A stretch of 9,414 bases of DNA from contig CAYQXI010000117.1 of the NCBI GenBank assembly GCA_964421575.1, positions 1-9,414 of the forward strand, read 5' to 3'. Each line of letters starts with the position of its first letter. The stretch's first letter is position 1. Source of the DNA: JAAOZN01 sp964421575 (GTDB taxonomy: Archaea; Thermoproteota; Nitrososphaeria; Nitrososphaerales; JAAOZN01). The position numbers were made by a program, and so were the translations under genes. Below, piece by piece: positions 1 to 6,148 of this stretch. The notes beneath the pieces were generated by a model. The model made no database searches, was not told the DNA's origin, and was given only the letters and a program-made list of their open reading frames with translations.

Positions 1-164
1 GGGTAGAAGTTTAAGAAACCCGAGTAGATGTTCACCCCTAAACTAGCTAATAGATTGGAGACCTCAGCGATAGCTCCAGGCACATTCTTTAAGCAGACGC
101 TGAACTCTACGAGCTGTGAATTAGGTGAATAAACTTTAACAAATATGTCTTTACTCTTAAGCAA
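1..164 (-). CDS. ACT-domain protein, N-terminal part (cut by window edge)
   Basis: This is a partial gene. I translated 54 codons from TTG at 162-164, and it runs off the left edge. The start is well fixed: an in-frame TAG lies directly before it (165-167) and a GAGGTG ribosome binding site lies five bases upstream (170-175). The protein begins MLKSKDIFVKVYSPNS and then shows the first strand and helix of an ACT fold at about residues 19-52. The key stretch FSVCLKNVPGAIAEVSNLL places the Pro-Gly turn and the helix where regulatory ACT domains bind small ligands, usually amino acids, between subunits. ACT domains occur in amino-acid biosynthetic enzymes and as stand-alone regulators. With only the N-terminus visible I cannot say which this is. 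It lies downstream of the glycosyltransferase gene on the same strand with a gap of 66 bases. Confidence 0.65.
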   Translation of the reverse strand, partial: MLKSKDIFVKVYSPNSQLVEFSVCLKNVPGAIAEVSNLLASLGVNIYSGFLNFY

Positions 165-230
165 CTAAACACCTCTCACATTACATTATTTTAGCTTTAA
201 GGTAATCTTCTAATCTTCTTATTAAACTTT

Positions 231-1442
231 TCACCACTTGACCTTTCCGCCTAAGACTGCTTTTAGATAAGCCCATACTCTGACAAGAGAGTAGAGCGGT
301 CTATAGAAGATAACCATAATAGGCGCAAGAACAGCGTATTTTACATCTTCTTTCCTCGGCGTTAAAGCTGCTGCGAATAGGATTGTGAAGACTTCTAGGA
401 AAAGATAGAAGGCGAATATTATGAAAGAGAGTTTGAGAAGAGTTATAATCGTATAAGAAGCAAGTATGTAGATTCCCCACCCAAACCTCAGCATCAAGGC
501 AACTATGTCCATGAAGATGCTGTTAGGAATGATGAATAAACCGAATAATCCAAACCTTCTTCTGAAAAGGATGTCTAGATGCTTTCGATACACTTGTATC
601 TGCCCAACCGCCCATCTTACCCTCTGCCTTATCCAACCTTTCAAATCTTCAGGCGCGTGTGTCCAAGCTACGGCTTCTGGTGCAAAGACCAGCCTCTTCC
701 TAACCTTCTGCAGCATAACCGTCAAGTCGAAGTCCTCAGTTATAGTATCTGGATGCATACGGCCGAGTGATTCAAACACTTCTCTTTTGAATGCTCCGAA
801 TGCACCCGGTATGACGAGTATGCCGCTGAATAGGCTCTGCCACCTTCGCCCAAGCTCCATGCTGCAAAGATATTCGTAAGCCTGTAGCTTTGTTAATAAG
901 TTGACTTTGTTGACTACCCTTACGTTTCCAGAGACGGCTATTACATCATCGCTGCTATGTATGGGTTCTATGATCTTCTGTATAGCGCCTCTTTCGATAA
1001 GGGTGTCTCCGTCGATCACAATTATTATCTCCCCTTTTGTAAAGACGAAACCATAGTTCACAGCCCTTGCTTTTGCCCCACTGGCCTTTTCTCGCCTAGT
1101 GACCTTTACCCTTCGGTTCTCAGCGTACATCATAGCCTTAACATAGGTCGTATCGGTAGACCCGTCATCAACCACAATAACCTCTTTATTCGGATAAGGA
1201 TCTTCCAAAATACTCTCTAAAGTGTTCTGAATGTACTCTCCTTCGTTGTGCGCGGGCACTATTATCGAAACCATGGGAAGAGGTTTAGTCTGAGTAGCTG
1301 AGATAGGTTTGGTGTCCCTACCGTAAAGTAGAAGAAGCCCCTTCCCAAACGTTTGGGAAGCGTCAACAATAATAGGTATGAGAAGAATCCATAGGAGTTC
1401 GTAAAGAGAGAAACCTAAGATGTTGAGATTGGGATTACGCAC
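231..1442 (-). CDS. Membrane family 2 glycosyltransferase (processive type)
   Basis: A 403-residue membrane glycosyltransferase of the GT2 superfamily, GT-A fold. It should transfer sugar from a nucleotide-sugar on the cytoplasmic side to a growing polysaccharide or lipid acceptor. Visible elements are an N-terminal membrane helix (about 10-27), the nucleotide-binding start SIIVPAHNEGE (59-69), VDDGS (91-95), the DxD metal motif D144-G-D146, the TED acceptor/catalytic motif (235-237), and QRVRW (273-277), the QxxRW signature of cellulose, chitin and hyaluronan synthase relatives. Two or more C-terminal membrane helices lie at about 300-360 and 368-390. The length suits a small polysaccharide synthase. 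The substrate cannot be told. The start used is GTG at 1440-1442. It has no ribosome binding site, and upstream in-frame codons encode another membrane helix but contain no ATG, GTG or TTG, so the true N-terminus is uncertain. It follows the TackOD1-like gene by 56 bases and may share its transcript. Confidence 0.88.
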   Translation of the reverse strand: MRNPNLNILGFSLYELLWILLIPIIVDASQTFGKGLLLLYGRDTKPISATQTKPLPMVSIIVPAHNEGEYIQNTLESILEDPYPNKEVIVVDDGSTDTTYVKAMMYAENRRVKVTRREKASGAKARAVNYGFVFTKGEIIIVIDGDTLIERGAIQKIIEPIHSSDDVIAVSGNVRVVNKVNLLTKLQAYEYLCSMELGRRWQSLFSGILVIPGAFGAFKREVFESLGRMHPDTITEDFDLTVMLQKVRKRLVFAPEAVAWTHAPEDLKGWIRQRVRWAVGQIQVYRKHLDILFRRRFGLFGLFIIPNSIFMDIVALMLRFGWGIYILASYTIITLLKLSFIIFAFYLFLEVFTILFAAALTPRKEDVKYAVLAPIMVIFYRPLYSLVRVWAYLKAVLGGKVKW

Positions 1443-1498
1443 AAAGATTAGAAGAATGCCGATTATGGTTGCGGTAAGCGTTAGTGTGATAACGTATT

Positions 1499-2569
1499 TT
1501 AGGATGTTCGATCTGATGTGCCCCCTAGCTCTTTAAGAGCTTCTTCCAGCGCCTCTTTCTCCGCTTTTAGACCCTCTTTACTATACTTCTGCTTAATATC
1601 AAGTAGAGTTTGTCTTAACTTCTCTTTTACTTCGGTCGCGCTACTCGCCTCTACTGTGGTTATACTGAAGCCCCTTGCCAACAGCTTAGCATTCTTATCT
1701 AAGCACGGCATAGCTACTAAGATCTTCTCTTTAGAGTGGACATCCATCGCCTTCGCTTGAAAAGCTAAGAGATTTATCGACTCAACCTCGTTTTCTTCAG
1801 CATAGTGATCCGCAACCAGATCGGGCCAGCTTCCGTCTGGGGGGCGTTGTTGGAACCATATGCTGAATGAGAATTGGTGCTGAACTCCGCTTTCACCTTC
1901 AACGATAGATGGAGATTCTATCACCCACCCTATTTCTCTAAAACCTTCAAGCACGGAATCAAATTCTATAAGTTCTTTTTCGACGAGCACCCTTTTCTCA
2001 GGTTTGAATTTGTATGATGTTATCGGTCTCATGACTATGTTGTGTTCGTCAAAGGAGTGTGATCTGCTGCACATGTAGTGTTTTTCAGCGGTTGGTGTTA
2101 TGGTGCTGCAATTCAAGCATTTATAGACTACACCCAACTTTCTATAATCTACACCTATAGTTGTTAGTGTCTTGCCGCATTTTGGGCAGACAAGCTTGTC
2201 TTCATTTCGGAAGAGCTCCTCTAAATCTACATAGCCGCATCTTATATGTTCGATCATAGCGCCTTTAACGATTCTTCCACTTTTGCAAGCTGGGCAGCGC
2301 AGTTGCATCATTAGTTTGTGTGACCCGCAGATTGGGCAGACTACGATGTTTCCTGTTACTTCCCGCTCTAAGATTTCGCGTTTAGCTAACTCCTCCAGTA
2401 TATCTATGATCTCTTTCTCTTCTTTTTTAATAGATAAGCCTATTGCTTCATAACATACCCCAAGATCGAAGCTAAGTGAGGGTTCGATGGTTTTGATTTC
2501 CTTGTCAAGAAGCGCTTTAAGAATTTCTTGCACCTCACGCCTTCGAAAGAAGCCCGATGTGTCGCTCAA
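1499..2569 (-). CDS. Zinc-ribbon protein with TackOD1-like output region
   Basis: A 356-residue soluble protein. An N-terminal helical, winged-helix-like segment (about 8-70) contains an ILEELAKREILER stretch. It is followed by Cys pairs C78/C81 with C92/C95 and C128/C131 with C151/C154, which look like two zinc ribbons. C111 and C167 are extra. The middle and C-terminal part (about 185-310, with the stretches FSIWFQQRPPDGSWPDLVA and LLAFQAKAMDV) resembles, from memory, the thaumarchaeal output domain TackOD1, linked to archaeal signalling proteins. The last 40 residues are a charged helix. Its biochemical role is not known to me. The LLAFQAKAM segment could also be read as a degenerate nuclease-like strand, so a PD-(D/E)XK relative is a weaker alternative. 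It starts at TTG 2567-2569, only three bases after the stop of the small GTPase gene, so the two are co-transcribed and probably work together. Confidence 0.7.
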   Translation of the reverse strand: MSDTSGFFRRREVQEILKALLDKEIKTIEPSLSFDLGVCYEAIGLSIKKEEKEIIDILEELAKREILEREVTGNIVVCPICGSHKLMMQLRCPACKSGRIVKGAMIEHIRCGYVDLEELFRNEDKLVCPKCGKTLTTIGVDYRKLGVVYKCLNCSTITPTAEKHYMCSRSHSFDEHNIVMRPITSYKFKPEKRVLVEKELIEFDSVLEGFREIGWVIESPSIVEGESGVQHQFSFSIWFQQRPPDGSWPDLVADHYAEENEVESINLLAFQAKAMDVHSKEKILVAMPCLDKNAKLLARGFSITTVEASSATEVKEKLRQTLLDIKQKYSKEGLKAEKEALEEALKELGGTSDRTS

Positions 2570-2572
2570 GAT

Positions 2573-3148
2573 CTACACCTTTAGGGTGACCTCAAGTTCC
2601 TCCAGCCTTGCTCTTAGCAGATTCTTTAGGAGCGACACCAGAAACTTTTCTACGTTGTTGCCCATTTTAGCTGAGATCTCCATATAGTTAGCATTTAATC
2701 TCTCAGCACACTTTATAGCCTCACTTTCCCACACACATCTACGCTCAACTAGATCAATCTTGTTTCCAACCAACCAGCGACTCGGTTTCCGCACAAAGCG
2801 GATTAGATTACACTGCTTCTCAGCCACTTCTAACGTTTTTAGGTCGCACACATCAAATAATGTAACTATTGCATCTGCGTCAGCGAAGATCTTGCTCAAA
2901 GCTTCTCTGTTTGATGTAGGTTCTATATCCCAAAAAAGCAGCTTGAACACATATTTTGAGAGTCTAAAATCTCTTTCCAATATTTTTGCTTTCAAAAACG
3001 GGATGTATTCTGGTTCAACAGCAGCTGGTGAAATTCTATAAAGGAGGGTAGTCTTTCCAACCCCCCTATCACCTAGGAAGATGATTTTGAAGGTCCTCTC
3101 AAATATCTCTCTCGATTTACGATAGAAAATGCGTCTATAAAAATCCAT
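2573..3148 (-). CDS. Ras/Rab-like small GTPase with altered switch II
   Basis: A 191-residue single-domain GTPase of the Ras superfamily, presumably a nucleotide-dependent molecular switch in the cytoplasm. The P-loop is GDRGVGKTT (26-34). G4 is NKID (129-132), giving guanine specificity, and G5 is SAK (159-161). The G3 motif is odd: the usual WDxxGQ reads WDIEPT (W73-T78). The Mg-coordinating Asp74 remains, but the switch II glycine and catalytic glutamine are missing, so intrinsic GTP hydrolysis may be slow or need a partner. An N-terminal basic extension of about 18 residues precedes the domain. The start is ATG at 3146-3148 without a clear ribosome binding site. The gene heads a probable operon with the downstream zinc/TackOD1-like gene, which starts three bases past its stop, and perhaps the glycosyltransferase. 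That suggests a signalling pair. Confidence 0.88.
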   Translation of the reverse strand: MDFYRRIFYRKSREIFERTFKIIFLGDRGVGKTTLLYRISPAAVEPEYIPFLKAKILERDFRLSKYVFKLLFWDIEPTSNREALSKIFADADAIVTLFDVCDLKTLEVAEKQCNLIRFVRKPSRWLVGNKIDLVERRCVWESEAIKCAERLNANYMEISAKMGNNVEKFLVSLLKNLLRARLEELEVTLKV

Positions 3149-3185
3149 CTTAGAATCTTATGAGAAGGATACTTCACCGAATATG

Positions 3186-3193
3186 TTTATAAC
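3186..3193 (+). promoter_or_regulatory. TATA box of the broken permease gene
   Basis: TTTATAAC lies about 33 bases before the ATG at 3223. This spacing puts transcription start a few bases before or at the start codon, as in leaderless archaeal mRNAs. No ribosome binding site precedes the ATG, which fits. Read on the other strand the same motif lies about 40 bases before the GTPase start, so it might serve both genes. Confidence 0.4.
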
Positions 3194-3222
3194 TACACAC
3201 CGTAAAGCCTACCCATAGTAAA

Positions 3223-3689
3223 ATGTATTCAGTGAGCTTAAGATACATATTGGCTACATCGATCTTTGCGGCAACATACGGTGCGATCGCTTTCCGAAAT
3301 GTTAGAGGGCGCGGCTTGCCCATTTGGTCGATCATGCTTATCGGTGCGGTTGCTATGGTCTTCTCAGGCAACATCAGTGTTCCAGAAGCGTATAAAGCTA
3401 TCAACTTAGATGTAATAGTCTTCCTCTTTAGCATGTTCACGTTCGTCACCGCCTTAGATGTTTCAGGTGTGCTCGAAGATGTGGCGGCGAAGCTCTTTTT
3501 AAGAGCAAAGAAGCCTGAGGACATCATCCACCTAACCTTCTTCGGCTTCGGTTTGGCTGCAGCGGTGCTGATGAACGACACCCTAGCTCTCATGGGTACG
3601 CCGATTATGCTTTCGCTCGCTAGAAGATGCGTATATCATCCAAGCCTCTCCTCATAGCCTTAGCCTTCTCGGTCACCATCTTCACCTAA
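3223..3689 (+). pseudogene. Broken ArsB/SLC13-type anion or Na+/H+ permease, N-terminal remnant
   Basis: The intact frame (3223-3657) gives 144 residues with about four membrane segments: residues 6-24, 32-48, 62-80 and 105-130. The last carries MNDTLALMGTPIML, a sequence type typical of the ArsB/NhaD/SLC13 ion-transporter superfamily, whose members are usually about 400-450 residues. After LARR the frame changes. Continuing from ATG 3627-3629 in the -1 frame gives RISSKPLLIALAFSVTIFT, which is what the family shows next, and then TAA at 3687-3689. A one-base loss near 3625-3629 followed by a stop and loss of the last two thirds explains this. The gene is not expected to make a working transporter. 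A sequencing error could explain the frameshift but not the missing C-terminal part, because the convergent acylphosphatase gene ends at 3736. Confidence 0.8.
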
Positions 3690-3735
3690 CTAATCAACCT
3701 ACTACCCCATACAGAAATAGCCACTTCCACATAAT

Positions 3736-4320
3736 CTAAACTAGACCGATCTTCTCCTTTATCAAAGCTATTTCTCTCTCAAGTTTTTCGAATCTTCTAT
3801 CCACGTATTGTTTGAGATCTTCCCTTAAAGCTCTTATCTCCTCCCTAGTCGCTCTGATTTCGTCTTTTATCTCATTCCTTGTTGCTCTAATTTCTGCTAA
3901 CGTTTCATCCTGCTTCTTTAACATTATTTTCACGTCGCTCTTAATCTCTTTTATGTCGCTCTTCATCTCCTTTATATCTCCCTTCATCTCCTTAATGTCG
4001 TCTCTCATCTCCACGCCGACAGCTGCTATTTTTGTGAGTTGCTCTAAGCTTAGTTGCTCCCTATACTCTTTAACCTCCATCACCTCGCCGTCATACCCCT
4101 CCACAATCACTTCGCTCACTTCTGCCAGCGGTGGCTTCTCAGCCCTAACGGTTTGTGTAAATCTTTTTACACCATCCTCACCCCCTTCGATCAAGACGAT
4201 GAGGTCTTCGCCTATGTTTGATGCCTCGAAACCCTTTAGGTTGTGTGCTTTACTCAACAGAAAGAGCCTATACCCCACATCTTGCACTCTCTTTCCCTTG
4301 ATTAATATTTTAGCCTTCAC
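3736..4320 (-). CDS. Acylphosphatase domain fused to long coiled coil
   Basis: A 194-residue protein. Residues 1-88 are an acylphosphatase fold, an enzyme that hydrolyses carboxyl-phosphate bonds. The phosphate-binding loop reads RVQDVGYR (11-18), matching the family pattern VQGVGFR with catalytic Arg18, and the catalytic Asn is Asn35 in EASNIGED. Typical acylphosphatases end near residue 90-98. Here about 100 residues of charged coiled coil follow (about 89-190), with four near-identical seven-residue blocks at 108-135 (DIKEMKG, DIKEMKS, DIKEIKS, DVKIMLK) and then longer-period repeats rich in Arg and Glu. The coiled coil probably drives oligomerisation or holds a partner. Start GTG at 4318-4320 has no ribosome binding site. 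The AT-rich CTTATCTATC about 30 bases upstream on this strand may be a TATA box for a leaderless message. It converges with the broken permease. Confidence 0.82.
   Translation of the reverse strand: MKAKILIKGKRVQDVGYRLFLLSKAHNLKGFEASNIGEDLIVLIEGGEDGVKRFTQTVRAEKPPLAEVSEVIVEGYDGEVMEVKEYREQLSLEQLTKIAAVGVEMRDDIKEMKGDIKEMKSDIKEIKSDVKIMLKKQDETLAEIRATRNEIKDEIRATREEIRALREDLKQYVDRRFEKLEREIALIKEKIGLV
3916..3999 (-). repeat. Four tandem 21-base units coding heptads
   Basis: Four consecutive 21-base units encode residues 108-135 of the acylphosphatase fusion protein. Each unit begins GAC (Asp), then Ile or Val, then Lys. The units are similar at both DNA and protein level, which points to tandem duplication of a heptad. 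Such a tract can gain or lose units by slippage. Confidence 0.7.
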
Positions 4321-4407
4321 ATCCGTGTAGATGTGGATGGGCTCGATAGATAAGCCTTACTAATCTGTTTGCTTGTCGATCTATTTGTTGGTCAAGGAGG
4401 TTTACGA

Positions 4408-4935
4408 TTAAGCGGCTAGAGGCTCTTGATAATCTTCTGCTGATTTAGACTCAGCCTCTTTCAGCACATCGAGGACTTGCTCATTAGTGACTGGGCCTTT
4501 CTCGGCTCTTTTCTGGGATGCAGCAACACCACATAACATTTCAGTGACTTCTCCGAGGGCATCGGCATCGACACCTACTGGTATCTGCCTTAATGTATCG
4601 AGTATGTCGCTGAGGGATGTGGTTAGCTGCTTCGACTCAAGTAGTGTCTCTAATCTCACGGTGACGTGTGTTAAGTAGTGTCTGATCTCTTTTACAGATT
4701 GGCATAGCCTCCTCAGGTAGGCTACTTCAGAAGCGTAGATCGATGCAGAAACCCTATCACCAGTCTTAAGCCGCCAAACGGCTTTAGAAAAGCAGTCAGA
4801 TTCAAAGGCCTTTAGTCTAGTCAACGAAAGGTCTAGCTTGGCTGCTTGCTTCATGAGGGAGTGTATTGCTTCTATTATACGCCTTCTAGCCTCTTCTTGA
4901 CTTACATCATCTTGCGCATCTGGATTAGGCAACAC
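4408..4935 (-). CDS. ESCRT-III-like (CdvB/Snf7 family) protein
   Basis: A 175-residue, almost wholly helical protein that I place in the archaeal ESCRT-III family, which polymerises on membranes during cell division and vesicle or virus budding and is remodelled by the CdvC/Vps4 ATPase. Support is the order of helices and conserved spots: a long first helix pair (about 13-60), then RVSASIYASEVAYLRRL (61-77), where family members have a residue pattern like 'A..YA.E...ir', VTVRLETLLE (91-100), which matches the typical 'a..RLE.i.e' stretch, and DADALGEVTEML (123-134), like the family's late 'l..i.eml'. The C-terminus (148-175) is short and acidic. I see no winged helix or clear MIT-binding motif, so it resembles CdvB1/B2-type paralogues more than full CdvB. 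Start GTG at 4933-4935; TTG at 4930 is an alternative. It is divergent from the viral tail operon. Confidence 0.72.
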   Translation of the reverse strand: MLPNPDAQDDVSQEEARRRIIEAIHSLMKQAAKLDLSLTRLKAFESDCFSKAVWRLKTGDRVSASIYASEVAYLRRLCQSVKEIRHYLTHVTVRLETLLESKQLTTSLSDILDTLRQIPVGVDADALGEVTEMLCGVAASQKRAEKGPVTNEQVLDVLKEAESKSAEDYQEPLAA

Positions 4936-4956
4936 CTAAACCCTAATGCGCTGTGC

Positions 4957-4965
4957 TTAAGTTTA
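4957..4965 (-). promoter_or_regulatory. Possible TATA box of the ESCRT-III-like gene
   Basis: Read on the minus strand this is TAAACTTAA, centred 26 bases before the GTG start at 4935. That is the spacing expected for a leaderless archaeal transcript. The match to a TATA box is only moderate. Confidence 0.3.
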
Positions 4966-4997
4966 GCGAGGTTTATGCAATCTTTTTGACTAACAGA

Positions 4998-5011
4998 TGT
5001 GAAGATTCACA
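4998..5011. repeat. Inverted repeat, possible operator
   Basis: TGTGAA and TTCACA form six-base arms around a two-base centre (GA). The site lies about 63 bases upstream of the ESCRT-III start and about 158 bases upstream of the tail operon. Its position between divergent promoters suits a dimeric repressor site, but one short inverted repeat is weak evidence. Confidence 0.25.
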
Positions 5012-5137
5012 CCGATCTCAAGGCATGTGTAGGTTATGCGCTACCTTGCGGATTCCAGTCCACATATACTAACATTTTGTTGTTTTACTTTATTTTCTTA
5101 ATTTATTACAAAAGTACGCCCTTATCTGAAGAATTAA

Positions 5138-5145
5138 TTTAAATA
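5138..5145 (+). promoter_or_regulatory. TATA box driving the tail operon
   Basis: TTTAAATA sits in an AT-rich stretch just after a purine-rich GAAGAA (possible BRE). Its centre is about 27 bases before ATG 5169, so transcription should begin at or next to the start codon and give a leaderless first gene. It shows that the operon has its own promoter exactly at its first gene rather than being read through from lost upstream genes. Confidence 0.5.
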
Positions 5146-5168
5146 TTTGCAAGGAAGGTCAAAGGTTG

Positions 5169-5402
5169 ATGACGAAGAAGGAGAAACCAAGAAGCTTAGC
5201 AAAGAGTGGATTAGATGGGCTAGGCTCAAAAGAGGGCTCTTGGGATGTTAGGGTGCAGCTGCTCTGGCTCGCCAGACACGGGTTGACCGAGTCAACGATC
5301 TTAGCGCATAGGAGGCTCATACACAGAGACGGTAGGCTTTCGGAGTATGTGCCAAGCTCCGCTAAGGAGTTGAGTTGGTATGAGGTACTGCTCGCTGAAT
5401 GA
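5169..5402 (+). CDS. Small protein of unknown function, first gene of tail operon
   Basis: A 77-residue protein with a basic N-terminus (MTKKEKPRSLAKSGLDGLG) and a helical remainder containing WDVRVQLLWLARHGL and ending AKELSWYEVLLAE. I do not recognise a family. ATG 5169 is chosen over TTG 5166 because the TATA box at 5138-5145 predicts a transcript starting at about 5168-5169. It overlaps the next gene by 23 bases, so the two are translationally coupled, and its product may act at the head-tail joint or be a remnant of an upstream virion protein. Function is not assigned. Confidence 0.6.
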   Translation: MTKKEKPRSLAKSGLDGLGSKEGSWDVRVQLLWLARHGLTESTILAHRRLIHRDGRLSEYVPSSAKELSWYEVLLAE

Positions 5403-5742
5403 CGTTAAGGTCTGGTTGAACCTATCACCTTCGGATACACAGTATGATCTTGAGATTCAGCAGATCGCTTCTAATGTTGAGAGTCAGATAGATGAGGCGC
5501 TCAAACCATACACACCCACACCCCTAAAGGAGGTTCCTGAGGAGATTAGGTGGATATCTGCTGAGTGGACCGCAGGGATCTTTAGGCAGAAGAGGGCTGG
5601 TTTAGATGAGTCGAAGGAGCAGCCTTTCGTAGTCGAAGCCAAAGAGAGGCTTAAGGCGTTCATCCGCTCCAACTTCACCGCTGGTATCGCAGCTTCTACA
5701 GGCGTTGCTATAGGTGAGGGAGATTGGTCTACAGCGAAATAG
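5380..5742 (+). CDS. Head-tail connector (gp6/gp36-like) protein
   Basis: A 120-residue protein resembling the small helical head-tail connector/adaptor proteins of tailed viruses, which form a ring under the portal and start the neck. The N-terminus MRYCSLNDVKVWLNL is typical: a short strand with Tyr-Cys followed by a 'sl.dvk.wl.l' helix. It is followed by a long amphipathic helix (about 22-42, EIQQIASNVESQIDEAL) and another helix with EIRWISAEWTAGIFRQKR (55-72). The C-terminal Gly/Ala-rich tail is probably flexible. Assignment rests on pattern, length and position just before the tail terminator and tube genes. Start ATG 5380 overlaps the preceding gene. Portal and capsid genes, which normally precede it, are absent from this window. 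Confidence 0.62.
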   Translation: MRYCSLNDVKVWLNLSPSDTQYDLEIQQIASNVESQIDEALKPYTPTPLKEVPEEIRWISAEWTAGIFRQKRAGLDESKEQPFVVEAKERLKAFIRSNFTAGIAASTGVAIGEGDWSTAK

Positions 5743-6146
5743 TGCAGAAGTATATTGACGTGATGCGCTCAAACCCCGATCTAAAAGATGTGGCAGCCTA
5801 CCACTTCGGCGCACCACTCACCATGCACCAATACCCTTCGATCTATGTCCAGTGGCTCGGTAGAGAGTTTAGCGGTAGATCTGATCTACACAGATTCCAA
5901 TACAGCCTAAGGTTTGAGATAGGCGTCATCATGCGCCACGCTATAGCTGAAGAAGCTGAGAAGAAGCTCTATAGATTGGTTGAGGCGATAGATGAAGCTC
6001 TGAACGCCAACCCTACCTTAGATGGGTTGGTTGAGGGTGAGCCTGAGCCTCGAAGTGTGGAGGTTTTGCGTGGGTCTGAGCAGGACTATGCTCTAGCTTT
6101 AGCGAGGATAATAGATGTGAAGAAGGTGTGGTTACCCTATGTTTAG
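5724..6146 (+). CDS. Tail terminator / tail completion-like protein
   Basis: A 140-residue alpha/beta protein with the layout of tail terminators (lambda gpU / SPP1 gp17 type), which cap the tail tube and join it to the neck. Visible are an early helix (4-18), a strand around YPSIYVQW (37-44), two strands around RFQYSLRFEIGVIM (57-70), a long helix AEEAEKKLYRLVEAIDEAL (75-93), then SVEVLRGSEQDYALALARIIDVKKVW (111-136), a strand-rich end. Start TTG 5724 follows a GGTGAGGGAG binding site and overlaps the connector gene by 19 bases. GTG 5742, overlapping the stop as TAGTG, is an alternative. Its stop codon lies only two bases before the hammerhead ribozyme, so a terminating ribosome would cover the ribozyme's first strand. 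Confidence 0.62.
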   Translation: MVYSEIVQKYIDVMRSNPDLKDVAAYHFGAPLTMHQYPSIYVQWLGREFSGRSDLHRFQYSLRFEIGVIMRHAIAEEAEKKLYRLVEAIDEALNANPTLDGLVEGEPEPRSVEVLRGSEQDYALALARIIDVKKVWLPYV

Positions 6147-6148
6147 AA

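Larger units (their letters stand above)
4936..5168. other. Divergent intergenic region between ESCRT-III gene and tail operon
   Basis: This 233-base noncoding stretch separates host-like genes from the virus-like operon. It holds a possible TATA box for the minus-strand ESCRT-III gene (4957-4965), an inverted repeat (4998-5011), a strongly AT-rich tract at about 5060-5110, and the TATA box of the tail operon (5138-5145). I looked for a tRNA or tRNA fragment as an integration site around 5020-5065 and found no acceptable cloverleaf. No integrase gene is near. Confidence 0.6.

Noticed and set aside
505..1220. Plus-strand open frames opposite the glycosyltransferase
   Set aside because: They are shadows. 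The minus strand carries the complete set of GT2 motifs.
3174..3593. Minus-strand open frame of 139 codons opposite the permease
   Set aside because: It is the shadow of the permease remnant. The plus strand shows clear membrane segments and a family motif.
3812..4330. Plus-strand Ser/Ile-rich open frame of 172 codons that looks like a membrane protein
   Set aside because: It is antisense to the coiled-coil acylphosphatase gene. The repeated Ile/Ser pattern is the complement of the heptad repeats.
5000..5070. Possible tRNA or tRNA 3' end serving as integration site
   Set aside because: Fragments such as GGATTCCAGTCC look like a T arm, but the 53-61 pair would be A-C, other stem pairs fail, and no acceptor stem or anticodon arm can be built on either strand.
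5073..5110. T-rich tract as a transcription terminator
   Set aside because: No gene on the plus strand ends before it within the noncoding region, so it is better explained as AT-rich promoter DNA.
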